From Candidatus Enterococcus stercoripullorum (GTDB taxonomy: Bacteria > Bacillota > Bacilli > Lactobacillales > Enterococcaceae), in NCBI GenBank assembly GCA_019120335.1, contig DWVH01000041.1, forward strand, positions 1-47,964: a stretch of DNA of 47,964 nt. Direction: 5' to 3'. Below, piece by piece: positions 16,534 through 26,031 of the stretch; position 1 is the first letter of the stretch, and each line of letters begins with the position of its first letter. The position numbers were made by a program, and so were the translations under genes. The notes beneath the pieces were generated by a model, which saw only the letters and a list, made by a program, of their open reading frames with translations, made no database searches and was not told where the DNA came from.

Positions 16534-17599
16534 TTTGCAACTCTTCTAATTTTGAAGTTTGATCATAGACGATTAATGCATCAATGACTTCATCTAGTTT
16601 ACCAGATAAAATTTGGTCTAATTTTTGAATGGTTAAACCAATGCGATGATCTGTGACACGATTTTGTGGGAAGTTATAAGTACGAATGCGTTCAGAACGA
16701 TCTCCCGTACCGACAGCTGATTTACGATTTGCATCATATTCACTACGAGCTTCTTGTTGCATTTGGTCATAGACACGTGCACGTAATACTTTCATCGCTT
16801 TTTCACGGTTTTTTAGCTGTGAACGTTCATCTTGCATGGCAACCACGATTCCAGTTGGGATGTGAGTCAAACGTACCGCAGAGGCAGTCTTGTTGACGTG
16901 CTGACCACCGGCACCTGATGCATGATAAATGTCTGTACGAATATCTTTGTCTTCAATTTCAACTTCGACTTCTTCAGCTTCTGGCATCACGACAACCGTT
17001 GCAGTAGAAGTGTGAATACGACCTTGAGATTCTGTAGATGGCACGCGTTGGACACGGTGAGCGCCTGATTCGTATTTTAATTTGGAGAAGACATTATCAC
17101 CAGTAATCATCATAATTACTTCTTTATACCCACCGATACCTGTGATATTCGCATCCATGACTTCGACTTTCCAACCTTGAGATTCAGCATAGCGTTGATA
17201 CATATTGAATAAGTCACCCGCAAATAAAGCTGCTTCGTCTCCACCAGCAGCACCACGGATTTCCATAATAATGTTTTTATCATCGTTTGGATCTTTTGGT
17301 AGTAATAAGATTTTAATTTTTGCTTCTAATTCTTCTTTTTCTTTCTTTAAATCGGCTAATTCTTCTTTCGCTAATTCGGTCATTTCAGGATCTAAGTTTT
17401 CTGCTAGCATTTCTTCGGCATCACTTATTCCTTGCACGACTTGTTTATAACGGCGATAAGTTTCCACAGTTTCGCGAGTATTCGCTTCTTCTTTTGACAA
17501 AGCCATAAAACGCTTAGTATCCGCAATCACTTCAGGATCACTTAATAATTCGCCTAATTCTTCATAACGGTCTTCAATTGCTTGTAATTGATCGTACAT
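16526..17599 (-). CDS. prfA: Peptide chain release factor 1
   Basis: 357 residues. It reads UAA and UAG and frees the finished chain. The GGQ motif is in [18 protein letters not shown], and the stop-codon-reading PxT lies in [18 protein letters not shown]. The N-terminal helical domain is rich in Glu and Lys. It is co-transcribed with prmC (overlap) and follows tdk by 21 bases. Confidence 0.98.
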   Translation of the reverse strand: MYDQLQAIEDRYEELGELLSDPEVIADTKRFMALSKEEANTRETVETYRRYKQVVQGISDAEEMLAENLDPEMTELAKEELADLKKEKEELEAKIKILLLPKDPNDDKNIIMEIRGAAGGDEAALFAGDLFNMYQRYAESQGWKVEVMDANITGIGGYKEVIMMITGDNVFSKLKYESGAHRVQRVPSTESQGRIHTSTATVVVMPEAEEVEVEIEDKDIRTDIYHASGAGGQHVNKTASAVRLTHIPTGIVVAMQDERSQLKNREKAMKVLRARVYDQMQQEARSEYDANRKSAVGTGDRSERIRTYNFPQNRVTDHRIGLTIQKLDQILSGKLDEVIDALIVYDQTSKLEELQNG

Positions 17600-17620
17600 C
17601 TGTTTCTCCTTTATTCATTT

Positions 17621-18214
17621 TTATTTTTCGTTGCTATCTTCTTTATTCATTTCAGGATGGAAGTAATGATGGCGACAAACTGGATAATACGCTTCATTGC
17701 CTCCAATTTGTACTTGGTCACCTTCATAGACAGGCTTTCCATCAATATAGTGTAAATTCATCGTTGCCTTTTTATGACAGAACCAACAAATCGTCTTCAT
17801 TTCTTCTATCTTATCGGCATAAAGCAATAAATACTGTGAACCTTCGAATAATTCATTGCGAAAATCATTTTTCAAACCAAAGGCCATCACAGGAATATTT
17901 AACTCATCAACTACGCGCGTAAAAGCCAATACATGATGTTTTTTCAAGAATTGTGCCTCATCAATCAATACACAATAAGGTTTTTGTTCTAAATTGGCAA
18001 TCGTTTCATATACATCAGTCTCATCAAAAATTGGAATGGCTGTCCGTTCTAAACCGATGCGACTAGCTACATTTCCAACACCAGAACGCGTATCTAGACC
18101 ACTAGTCATAAGTACGACTGGCTTATTTTGCTCTTCATAGTTATGCGCGACTTTTAAAATTTCGATGGATTTTCCACTATTCATCGCACCATATTTAAAA
18201 AATAATTGGGCCAT
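17621..18214 (-). CDS. tdk: Thymidine kinase
   Basis: 197 residues, type II thymidine kinase for salvage. The P-loop is GAMNSGKS (residues 9-16), the Mg-binding block is [10 protein letters not shown], and the zinc lasso has CWFCHKKA with a later CRHH. The ATG at 18214 follows TGAGGAG; the reading frame is open for 37 more codons upstream but without a ribosome site. The C-terminus is acidic (NKEDSNEK). Confidence 0.96.
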   Translation of the reverse strand: MAQLFFKYGAMNSGKSIEILKVAHNYEEQNKPVVLMTSGLDTRSGVGNVASRIGLERTAIPIFDETDVYETIANLEQKPYCVLIDEAQFLKKHHVLAFTRVVDELNIPVMAFGLKNDFRNELFEGSQYLLLYADKIEEMKTICWFCHKKATMNLHYIDGKPVYEGDQVQIGGNEAYYPVCRHHYFHPEMNKEDSNEK

Positions 18215-18337
18215 TTTTTCACTCCTCAAACATTCCTTTAGTATTATACTTGATACTCTAGCTTTCGTGCAAGCCAATCTATTTAGGAATCTTAAAAACT
18301 TCAAGCTTGCTTGCAATTGTCTCAAACAAACGATAAC

Positions 18338-18383
18338 AAAAAGGATATCCTCGCTAACAATGATTAGCTTTGAATATCCTTTT
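18338..18383 (-). terminator. Signal peptidase gene terminator
   Basis: On the minus strand AAAAGGATAT pairs with ATATCCTTTTT around an inner GCTAA/TTAGC stem; Ts follow. Confidence 0.8.
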
Positions 18384-18391
18384 CAGTGTAT

Positions 18392-18967
18392 TTAATCTTT
18401 AAATGTTTTTATCTGATTAAATGGATAGTAGCGTAATACAACTTCGCCACGCATCAATTTTTTCGTAATAAAGCCAAACTCACGACTATCCAGTGACACC
18501 AAGCGATTATCCCCCATCACAAAGTATTTTCCCTCAGGTACCTTTATTGAAAAATCTTGCGTGAAATTGCTGACTGTAGCAGCCTTATTGCGATAACTTG
18601 CAGAATAGCTATACTCTTCTTGCAAACGATTTTTCGCAAATTTTGCTTTAAAATCTTTAAGGTAAGGTTCATTATAAGCTTTACCATTAATCAATAATTG
18701 ATCGTTTTTATATTCAAGCGTATCTCCAGGCAACCCAATCAAACGCTTGACGGCTACTTTACTTTGATCATTAGGCTCGACTGTCGTAATGATATCAAAT
18801 CGTTCTGGTTGAAATACTTTACTTACAATTAACTTTTGACCATCTGCTAAAGTCGGATCCATCGAATGGCCCTTTACAGTTACGGGCACAAAGACAAAAA
18901 GACGAATGGCCAAAATCAATAATACAATAAAAATAAGCGAGCCCCATTCACGTAAAAATTTTAACAA
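18392..18967 (-). CDS. lepB: Type I signal peptidase
   Basis: 191 residues. It cleaves signal peptides of exported proteins outside the membrane. One N-terminal membrane anchor (residues ~9-28), catalytic Ser35 in GHSMDPTL, catalytic lysine near residue 74 in VAVKRLIGLPGD, and the conserved YFVMGDNR and SLDSREFGFI blocks. This is the single-anchor Gram-positive SipS form. It is monocistronic. A paralogue may exist elsewhere. Confidence 0.95.
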   Translation of the reverse strand: MLKFLREWGSLIFIVLLILAIRLFVFVPVTVKGHSMDPTLADGQKLIVSKVFQPERFDIITTVEPNDQSKVAVKRLIGLPGDTLEYKNDQLLINGKAYNEPYLKDFKAKFAKNRLQEEYSYSASYRNKAATVSNFTQDFSIKVPEGKYFVMGDNRLVSLDSREFGFITKKLMRGEVVLRYYPFNQIKTFKD

Positions 18968-19145
18968 AAGCTATCCACCTCATTTACATCTACATAACTA
19001 TAAGTATTGTAGCGAAAATAATGGAAAGAATAAAGGAAAAAGTTAGAAAATGGGAAAAATTTAAAAGAATGCTGTGCTGCTAGACAAATGAGACAAAAAC
19101 TTTTACCATAAATAAAAAGAGATGTTAGATTATGAACGCTTATAA

Positions 19146-19343
19146 ATGGCGCTACGTTATTTTAGAATCAAAGACGAAATCGCGCAAGGTCTATCACTAG
19201 GTGCGGCTGGTCACGCTCTAGGAGTGGCTGTAAGTATGGAATTAGGCGAAACCGAAACTGCCATGGCAAGTATCGCTGTAGTAATCGTTGGCTTAGTGAT
19301 GGTGGTTGTCGTACCTATCTTTGCACCATTTATCGGAATTTAA
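19146..19343 (+). pseudogene. Remnant of lrgB (C-terminal 65 residues)
   Basis: The frame reads [20 protein letters not shown] and then [19 protein letters not shown], which is the C-terminal block of LrgB-type membrane proteins (usual length about 230). An in-frame stop lies directly before the ATG and no lrgA-like or N-terminal lrgB sequence is seen upstream. There is no convincing ribosome site. It keeps a strong terminator behind it. The likeliest reading is a decayed murein-hydrolase-regulator gene. Confidence 0.75.
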
Positions 19344-19359
19344 CCACGTATTCCCTAAA

Positions 19360-19416
19360 CTTTGTCTGATTCAATGAAAGCAGTACATTGGATCAGGCAA
19401 AGTTTTTTTTTTTTTT
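19360..19416 (+). terminator. Terminator behind the lrgB remnant
   Basis: CTTTGTCTGATTCAATG pairs with CATTGGATCAGGCAAAG, followed by 14 Ts (19403-19416). Confidence 0.9.
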
Positions 19417-19443
19417 AAAATCTTGCTTACCTTCTCATGCGCA

Positions 19444-19473
19444 TTATCTTTTTGGGACATTCTATGGTATGAT
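19444..19473 (+). promoter_or_regulatory. murT-gatD promoter
   Basis: TTATCT, 18 bases, TATGAT preceded by TGG (extended -10). Confidence 0.6.
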
Positions 19474-19506
19474 AGTTCTGTTAATTGAACAATTGGAGGA
19501 AGATTT

Positions 19507-20859
19507 ATGAGTATCAAGAGTCTTTTGGCCACAGCTGTCGGTAAAAGCTCTTTATGGTTTTTAAAGACATTTATGAAAGGTGGTTCAAGCTTACCAGGAA
19601 AGTTAGCCTTAAAGATTGACCCACAAATATTAGATTACTTAGCCAAAGATTATCAAGTCGTTGTCGTTACTGGTACCAATGGCAAAACGTTAACAACAGC
19701 TCTAACTGTAAATATATTAAAACAAGAATTTGACCATGTTCTAACCAATCCAACAGGCGCAAATATGGTCCAAGGAATCGTCTCTACTTTTTTATCTGCT
19801 AAAGTAAAAAAAGGCGAGAAAAAATTTGCCGTTCTAGAAATTGACGAAGCTTCTTTAAGTAAAGTCACTGAATACATTAAGCCCGAACTCTTTGTCTTTA
19901 CGAATATTTTTCGCGATCAAATGGACCGTTACGGCGAAATCTATACTACTTATCGTTTAATTGTCGAAGGTGCCGCAAAATCTCCACAAGCGACCATTTT
20001 AGCCAATGGAGATTCGCCTATCTTTAACTCGATTGACACGGTAAATCCTAGAATCTATTATGGCTTTAATCATCAAGAAGATCAGGAACAGATGGCCCAT
20101 TACAATACCGATGGCGTGCTTTGTCCACATTGTCATCATATCTTGCACTACAAACTCAATACCTATGCCAATCTTGGAAAATATTACTGTCCAAACTGTG
20201 ATTTCAAACGTCCAACATTAACCTATCAATTAACCGATTTGAAAGAAATGAGCAATACGCATGCCAAATTTGTAATTGACGGGGAAGAATACGGCATTGA
20301 AGTGGGCGGAATGTATAATATTTATAATGCTTTAGCTGCTTGTGCGGTGGCTGAATATTATCATGTCAGTCCTGAAAAAATCCGCAAAGGCCTAGCTTAT
20401 GATGAAAAAGTCTTTGGTCGTCAAGAAGTCATCCAAATTAAAGATAAAAAATGCACCCTTGTATTAGTGAAAAATCCAGTTGGGCTAAACCAAGTCATTG
20501 ATATGATTGGTCTTGCTCCTCGTCCTTTCTCTTTAGTCTGTCTATTGAATGCAAACTATGCCGATGGAATTGATGTCAGCTGGATTTGGGATGGCAATCA
20601 TGAAGCCTTTGCCGACATGGCGATTCCTCAAGTAATTGCTGGTGGAGAACGACATAAAGATATGGCCCTACGCTTGAAGGTTGCCGGAATTGAAGAAGAT
20701 AAACTGACTGAGGTCCGTGAACTAGATGAAGTCATTGAACAAATTGTAACTTTACCAACGGAAAATGTCTATATCTTAGCAACTTATACAGCCGTGTTAC
20801 AATTACGCAAAAAATTAGCTGAAAAAGGCTATATTAAAGGAGGGATGGAGCGTGGCTAA
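19507..20859 (+). CDS. murT: Lipid II isoglutaminyl synthase subunit MurT
   Basis: 450 residues, Mur-ligase-like subunit that activates D-Glu of lipid II with ATP. The ATP loop is [15 protein letters not shown], the central domain has [14 protein letters not shown], and a four-cysteine zinc ribbon is inserted (CPHCHH and CPNCDF). The C-terminal DUF1727 domain holds the Asp of the amidotransferase triad in [19 protein letters not shown] precedes the ATG. It overlaps gatD by 8 bases. Confidence 0.96.
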   Translation: MSIKSLLATAVGKSSLWFLKTFMKGGSSLPGKLALKIDPQILDYLAKDYQVVVVTGTNGKTLTTALTVNILKQEFDHVLTNPTGANMVQGIVSTFLSAKVKKGEKKFAVLEIDEASLSKVTEYIKPELFVFTNIFRDQMDRYGEIYTTYRLIVEGAAKSPQATILANGDSPIFNSIDTVNPRIYYGFNHQEDQEQMAHYNTDGVLCPHCHHILHYKLNTYANLGKYYCPNCDFKRPTLTYQLTDLKEMSNTHAKFVIDGEEYGIEVGGMYNIYNALAACAVAEYYHVSPEKIRKGLAYDEKVFGRQEVIQIKDKKCTLVLVKNPVGLNQVIDMIGLAPRPFSLVCLLNANYADGIDVSWIWDGNHEAFADMAIPQVIAGGERHKDMALRLKVAGIEEDKLTEVRELDEVIEQIVTLPTENVYILATYTAVLQLRKKLAEKGYIKGGMERG

Positions 20860-21526
20860 TTATGAATTACACCTTTGCCATTTATACGGAAACCTCCTCA
20901 ATACGTATGGCGATAACGGAAATTTATTGATGCTTCAATATGTCGCCAAAAAAATGGGCATTACCTTAACAACAGAAATTGTCAGTATCCATCAAGAATT
21001 TAAGGCGGATGATTTTGATTTAATTTTCTTTGGGGGTGGGCAAGATTTTGAGCAAGTCATCGTGGCTGAAGACTTACCTACGAAAAAGGAAGAACTCACT
21101 CGCTATATTGAAAATGATGGGGTCATGTTAGCCATTTGTGGTGGGTATCAATTGCTTGGACATTACTATATCGGTGCCCATGGCGAACAAATTAAAGGTA
21201 TTGGTGCACTCGATCACTATACATTAAGCCAGGAAAATAATCGTTTCATTGGCGATACCGAGATTTATAATGAGGAATTTGATGAAACTTATTATGGCTT
21301 TGAAAATCACAATGGGATGACCTTCCTAGGAAAAGGCGAAAAACCTCTGGGCAAAGTCATCCAAGGAAAAGGCAATAATGGTCAAGACCAAACAGAAGGG
21401 GTCATTTACAAAAACGTCTTTGGGAGCTACTTCCACGGCCCTATCCTAGCTAGAAATGAAATCCTAGCGAAACGCTTAATTTTAACCGCACTAAAGAAAA
21501 AATATCCGAATGAACAATTTGAATAA
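20852..21526 (+). CDS. gatD: Lipid II isoglutaminyl synthase glutaminase subunit GatD
   Basis: 224 residues, class I glutamine amidotransferase of the CobB/CobQ type. It supplies ammonia to MurT so that D-Glu in the stem peptide becomes D-isoglutamine. The nucleophile Cys lies in [11 protein letters not shown], the His in [13 protein letters not shown], and the N-terminus has [23 protein letters not shown] precedes the ATG, which lies inside the end of murT. Confidence 0.96.
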   Translation: MANYELHLCHLYGNLLNTYGDNGNLLMLQYVAKKMGITLTTEIVSIHQEFKADDFDLIFFGGGQDFEQVIVAEDLPTKKEELTRYIENDGVMLAICGGYQLLGHYYIGAHGEQIKGIGALDHYTLSQENNRFIGDTEIYNEEFDETYYGFENHNGMTFLGKGEKPLGKVIQGKGNNGQDQTEGVIYKNVFGSYFHGPILARNEILAKRLILTALKKKYPNEQFE

Positions 21527-21528
21527 CC

Positions 21529-21571
21529 AAAAACTCGTACGCCCAGACAGACTGGTTGTACGAGTTTTTTT
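21529..21571. terminator. Bidirectional terminator between gatD and the HAD gene
   Basis: AAAAACTCGTAC pairs with GTACGAGTTTTT; T runs are available on both strands. Confidence 0.88.
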
Positions 21572-22217
21572 ACAATGCTAATAAACGTTGAATATCCACT
21601 TGTTGATAGTCGGTCACAACTTCATTGGCAGCTGATAAATCTTGCTTTGGATATTCGGGATTTGCAAAACCAATCGTATACATCCCGGCATTTTTAGCTG
21701 CGCGACTGCCATTTTTCGTATCTTCAAAAACAATACACTCACTAGGATTGCGCATAATACGTTTAGCCGCTTCTAAAAAGACATCCGGAGCAGGCTTACC
21801 ACGTTCGACTTCATCAGCGCTCACATAGGCACTAAAACAATCGATGATACCTAGTTCAGTAAGATATTGTTTAATCTCATTTCTCGGTGATGCTGAAGCC
21901 ACAGCCAACTTAAAACCTGCCTGATGCAATGCCTTGACTAATGCCACTGCTCCTTTAATTGGTTTGACCCCAGTTTCTTGAAAAATAGCTTTGCGGCGTT
22001 GATTCATCTCTTGAATATATTCATCGACTGATTTTGGTAAATCAAATTCTTTTTTCATTTCTTCCCACATAAAGGTAAAAGTCGTGCCCATAAACTGGTA
22101 ATGATAACTCGTTTCTACTGGATGACCCGCCTGAGCTAACATATCAGACTTACTCTTAAAAAAGGTATATTCAGAGTCCACCAATACCCCATCCATATCA
22201 AAAATCACTGTTTTCAT
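21570..22217 (-). CDS. HAD-superfamily phosphatase, beta-phosphoglucomutase-like
   Basis: 215 residues. Motif I is FDMDGVLVDSE, motif II is VASASPR, the motif III lysine is in ERGKPAPDVF and motif IV is IVFEDTKNGSRAA; residues ~15-80 form the helical cap. Its neighbour, divergently read, is maltose phosphorylase, which releases beta-glucose-1-phosphate, so a beta-phosphoglucomutase would fit. The motif I acid/base Asp is kept, but sugar phosphatases look the same at this level, so the exact reaction is open. Confidence 0.82.
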   Translation of the reverse strand: MKTVIFDMDGVLVDSEYTFFKSKSDMLAQAGHPVETSYHYQFMGTTFTFMWEEMKKEFDLPKSVDEYIQEMNQRRKAIFQETGVKPIKGAVALVKALHQAGFKLAVASASPRNEIKQYLTELGIIDCFSAYVSADEVERGKPAPDVFLEAAKRIMRNPSECIVFEDTKNGSRAAKNAGMYTIGFANPEYPKQDLSAANEVVTDYQQVDIQRLLAL

Positions 22218-22295
22218 CTTATCGCTTCCTTCCTCAACTCATCTACATGCATAGTCTATCACAAACAACTTTTGCAAAACAATCAACCTTGAAAA

Positions 22296-22309
22296 CGCAA
22301 CCGATTCCC
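22296..22309. promoter_or_regulatory. Second, weaker MalR-type operator
   Basis: CGCAACCGATTCCC matches 11 of 14 bases of the operator at 22401 and lies about 105 bases upstream of it, nearer the divergent HAD gene. Confidence 0.4.
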
Positions 22310-22392
22310 AAACAAGTAATTATCAATTCAAGTATTGTCAATCATTGATATTTACCCCAAAAATATTTTTTTCATTTTTTTGCAATTTTTAC

Positions 22393-22422
22393 TTGACTTG
22401 CGCAACCGTTTGCGTTTAAAAT
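22393..22422 (+). promoter_or_regulatory. malP promoter with LacI-type operator in the spacer
   Basis: TTGACT (22393-22398), 18 bases, TAAAAT (22417-22422). The spacer holds CGCAACCGTTTGCG (22401-22414), a LacI-family palindrome. The repressor is probably the LacI-type protein encoded at 24968. Confidence 0.75.
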
Positions 22423-22453
22423 ATAGGTGACTTAATAAACGGAGGAGTATATC

Positions 22454-24718
22454 ATGAAACAAATTAAACGATTATTTGAAATTGATCCATGGAAAATTCG
22501 CACAACAAAATTAGATAGAGAAAATCGCCGACTACAAGAATCGCTAACTAGTATCGGTAATGGCTACATGGGGATGCGCGGAAACTTTGAAGAAACTTAT
22601 AGCGCAGACCACCATCAAGGAACTTATATTGCTGGAGTTTGGTTTCCGGACAAAACTCGTGTAGGCTGGTGGAAAAATGGTTATCCTGAATATTTCGGGA
22701 AAGTCATTAATGCAGTGAACTTCTTAAGCCTTGAAATCTTAGTTAATGGTCAAGTATTAGATTTAGCTCAACTTGATCCGCAAGACTTCAAAATGGAATT
22801 AGACATGCAAAACGGCCTACTTTCTCGCTCATTCGTCGTAGCTTTTGACGATTGTAAAGTTCGTTTTGAATTTGAGCGTTTCTTAAGTATCGTGAAAAAA
22901 GAATTAGCTTTTATCCGTCTAACAGCAACTGTACTTGAAGGAGAAGCAACCATTCAAATTAATTCTAGCTTGGACAATAATGTAACCAATGAAGACAGTA
23001 ACTATGATGAACATTTCTGGGAAGAAGTTGCACAAGGAGAAACAGATGGCTTTAGTTATGTCACTGCCCGCACTATCGCTAATCCATTTGGTGTCCCACA
23101 ATTCACTGTCACTTCTGCAATGAAACACAACTTTGAAAGTGAAGCAAGCTTAGAAGCACCTTTAATGATCAGCAATCAATTTGTCTTTAACAAAAAACAA
23201 GGAGAAAGCTTTACTTTTGAAAAAGAAGTAGTCATCGTAACCAGTCGTGATGTTGAAGACGACGAACAAGTAGCTAAAGTTGCTGAATTATATGCTGCTT
23301 TTGGTAATGACTATGAAGCCTTGAAAGCAGAACAAGCTCAAGCATGGCAAAAACGTTGGGAATTAGCCGATGTCGTGATTAATGGCGATGATGCCGCTCA
23401 ACAAGGAATTCGCTTTAACTTATTCCAATTATTCTCTACCTACTACGGTGAAGATGAACGCTTAAACATCGGTCCTAAAGGCTTTACTGGTGAAAAATAT
23501 GGTGGTGCGACTTACTGGGATACTGAAGCTTATGCCGTACCATTATACTTATCTTTAGCTGATCCAAGCGTGACTCGTAGCTTATTGAAATATCGTCATA
23601 ATCAATTACCACAAGCTTATCATAACGCACGTCAACAAGGTTTAGCTGGTGCTCTTTATCCAATGGTTACCTTCACAGGGGTTGAATGCCATAATGAATG
23701 GGAAATCACATTTGAAGAAATTCACCGTAATGGCGCGATTGCTTATGCGATTTACAACTATACGAACTATACTGGCGACACAACTTATCTTGCTAAAGAA
23801 GGTTTAGAAGTATTAACAGGAATTGCACGCTTCTGGGCTGACCGTGTGCACTATTCTAAACGCAATGATAAGTACATGATTCACGGTGTTACTGGTCCAA
23901 ACGAATACGAAAACAATATTAACAACAACTGGTATACCAACTACATCGCACGCTGGGTTCTAAAATATACCTTAGAAAGCTATCGTCGTTTCCAAGACCA
24001 AGCTATCTTAGAAATTACTACTGAAGAACAAGCGAAATGGGAAGATATCATCGAAAAAATGTATTTCCCTTACGATGAAGAATTAGATGTCTTTGTTCAA
24101 CACGATACTTTCTTAGATAAAGATTTACGACCAGTTTCTAGCTTAGACAAATCAGACTTACCATTGAACCAAAATTGGTCATGGGATAAGATTTTACGTT
24201 CTTGCTTCATTAAACAAGCCGACGTTTTACAAGGAATTTACTTCTTTGAGGATCAATTTACTTTAGAACAAAAACGCAACAACTTTAACTTCTATGAACC
24301 AATGACTGTCCATGAATCTTCTCTTTCAGCATGTATTCACGCAATCATAGCTGCTGAACTAGGCATGGAAGAAAAAGCAGTGGAAATGTATGAACGTACA
24401 GCTCGTCTAGATTTGGATAACTACAACAATGATACTGAAGATGGCTTACACATTACTTCTATGACTGGTAGCTGGTTAGGTATCGTTCAAGGATTTGCCC
24501 AAATGAAGACAGCCAACGAAACATTAAGCTTTGCCCCATTTGTTCCACAATCATGGAGTGACTATGCTTTCCATATCAACTATCGCGGTCGTCTACTAGC
24601 GATTAAAGTCGATAAAGAAACGGTCACTGTGGAAAAATTAAGTGGCGATACTTTAAGTCTAAAACTTTATGATAAAGACTACGAATTAGCAGATAAAATT
24701 ACTGTTTCTGTAAACTAA
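22454..24718 (+). CDS. malP: Maltose phosphorylase (GH65)
   Basis: 754 residues, the usual size. It splits maltose with phosphate into glucose and beta-glucose-1-phosphate. The N-terminal ~270 residues are the beta-sandwich, then a helical linker and the (alpha/alpha)6 barrel from about 320. The catalytic Glu is in [17 protein letters not shown], with the phosphate-side blocks [13 protein letters not shown] and [17 protein letters not shown] precedes the ATG. A GH65 trehalose or kojibiose phosphorylase is the main alternative; the block around the catalytic Glu reads like maltose enzymes. Confidence 0.92.
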   Translation: MKQIKRLFEIDPWKIRTTKLDRENRRLQESLTSIGNGYMGMRGNFEETYSADHHQGTYIAGVWFPDKTRVGWWKNGYPEYFGKVINAVNFLSLEILVNGQVLDLAQLDPQDFKMELDMQNGLLSRSFVVAFDDCKVRFEFERFLSIVKKELAFIRLTATVLEGEATIQINSSLDNNVTNEDSNYDEHFWEEVAQGETDGFSYVTARTIANPFGVPQFTVTSAMKHNFESEASLEAPLMISNQFVFNKKQGESFTFEKEVVIVTSRDVEDDEQVAKVAELYAAFGNDYEALKAEQAQAWQKRWELADVVINGDDAAQQGIRFNLFQLFSTYYGEDERLNIGPKGFTGEKYGGATYWDTEAYAVPLYLSLADPSVTRSLLKYRHNQLPQAYHNARQQGLAGALYPMVTFTGVECHNEWEITFEEIHRNGAIAYAIYNYTNYTGDTTYLAKEGLEVLTGIARFWADRVHYSKRNDKYMIHGVTGPNEYENNINNNWYTNYIARWVLKYTLESYRRFQDQAILEITTEEQAKWEDIIEKMYFPYDEELDVFVQHDTFLDKDLRPVSSLDKSDLPLNQNWSWDKILRSCFIKQADVLQGIYFFEDQFTLEQKRNNFNFYEPMTVHESSLSACIHAIIAAELGMEEKAVEMYERTARLDLDNYNNDTEDGLHITSMTGSWLGIVQGFAQMKTANETLSFAPFVPQSWSDYAFHINYRGRLLAIKVDKETVTVEKLSGDTLSLKLYDKDYELADKITVSVN

Positions 24719-24740
24719 TCCATTCCTTTTAATAAATGAG

Positions 24741-24864
24741 CTAGCCACCTGCTTTATAACGATAGAAAGACTTTGTTCTCTCTGTCTTTCTATCGTTTCA
24801 CAAAATGGCTGGTAGCTAGTTTACCTTTTTGGCGGATGCACCTTTTTATGGGGCACCGCCTTTT
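24741..24864 (+). terminator. Nested hairpins between malP and malR
   Basis: GATAGAAAGAC/GTCTTTCTATC (24761-24794) sits inside an outer stem CTAGCCACC/GGTAGCTAG. A separate GC-rich stem GGCGG/CCGCC (24831-24860) with TTTTC follows. The last looks like a weak terminator; together they should reduce read-through from malP into malR. Confidence 0.5.
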
Positions 24865-24967
24865 CTCATTTTTATGCAATTGTTGCGTACAAATGTATTC
24901 TTTCACTAGCAAAAGAGAATATTTTCTGATACTATGGTTACGGTTACTTTTAATTGGGAGGAAAATA

Positions 24968-25984
24968 ATGAGTATTACAGTAAAAGATGTGGCGAAAAGA
25001 GCGGGTGTGGCAACTTCGACCGTTTCTCGTGTGATTAATGATCACCCCAGTATCTCGGAAGAAACAAAAAAACGAGTCCGCGCCATTATGGATGATATGG
25101 GATATATTCCTAATTTAACCGCGCGCAATCTTGGTAAACAAGTCTCCAATGCTATTGGAATCATCTTGCCTCCACTAGACTCCAAGGAACGCTTAGGCAA
25201 CCCTTTTTATTTAGAAACGATTGAAACCATTAATGAAGAAGCCCGTCAATCAGGTATGACAGTGGCAATTGCAACTGCTTTGAATTTCGACGCTTTGTTG
25301 CAAAATGTCCAGCAAATGCATCGCCAAAAGCAAGTGGATGGGTTTGTCTTGACTTATTCAGATAACCATGACCCGATTATTCGCTATTTGATGGATGAAG
25401 AGGTACCATTTACTTTAATTGGACAACCTTATAACCATGAGCAAAAAATTACCTATGTTGACAATGATAACCAACTATTAGGGAAACAAGCGACAGAATA
25501 TCTGATTGATCATCATCATCAAAAAATTCTTTTCATAACCAATACCACGCAGGAAAATATATATTTCGAGCGTTACTTTGGTTATCAAAAAGCGATGATG
25601 TTAGCCAATCTTGAAGTCAAACCAGCTGTGACTTTTCAACATCCAGAAGACTATGTCAATTTTGAAGAACTTTTGAAAATCGAAAAACCAACAGCCTTAG
25701 TGGTGATTGATGATTTATTTGCGATGCGTATTATCCAATTGTTAAATCTCTATCAATATCAAGTACCCGATGACTTATCCATTATCAGTTTTAACAACTC
25801 GATTTTTGCGACCCTCGTTCATCCGTATTTAACGAGTATCGACGTCGATGTTGCTGAATTGGGTAAGATGGCGACCCAAAGTTTGATACATAAGCTCAAT
25901 GATAATCAACAAACAAGCGGACGTATGGTGGTCCCTCATCAATTGATCAAACGTGAAACCGTCATTGATCTCGAACAAAAGTAA
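24968..25984 (+). CDS. malR: LacI-family repressor, probably of maltose use
   Basis: 338 residues. Residues 1-25 form the LacI helix-turn-helix (ITVKDVAKRAGVATSTVSRV) with the hinge IPNLTARNLG; the rest is a periplasmic-binding-type sugar domain. The ATG at 24968 follows GGGAGGA; the frame is open for 65 codons upstream but that stretch has no ribosome site. It lies behind malP, whose promoter carries a LacI-type palindrome. The sugar effector is inferred from this context. Confidence 0.88.
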   Translation: MSITVKDVAKRAGVATSTVSRVINDHPSISEETKKRVRAIMDDMGYIPNLTARNLGKQVSNAIGIILPPLDSKERLGNPFYLETIETINEEARQSGMTVAIATALNFDALLQNVQQMHRQKQVDGFVLTYSDNHDPIIRYLMDEEVPFTLIGQPYNHEQKITYVDNDNQLLGKQATEYLIDHHHQKILFITNTTQENIYFERYFGYQKAMMLANLEVKPAVTFQHPEDYVNFEELLKIEKPTALVVIDDLFAMRIIQLLNLYQYQVPDDLSIISFNNSIFATLVHPYLTSIDVDVAELGKMATQSLIHKLNDNQQTSGRMVVPHQLIKRETVIDLEQK

Positions 25985-26029
25985 AAAAATTCCCCAGATA
26001 AAAGCTGAATACTCTATCTGGGGAATTTT
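25984..26029. terminator. Bidirectional terminator between malR and the adenylating enzyme
   Basis: AAAATTCCCCAGATA pairs with TATCTGGGGAATTTT; the two convergent genes share it. Confidence 0.9.
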
Positions 26030-26031
26030 GA

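Noticed and set aside
17621-18325. 37-codon extension of thymidine kinase
   Set aside because: No ribosome site, and the usual family start with TGAGGAG is at 18214.
24773-24967. 65-codon extension of the LacI-type repressor
   Set aside because: It covers the hairpins and promoter region and the helix-turn-helix starts right at the ATG at 24968.
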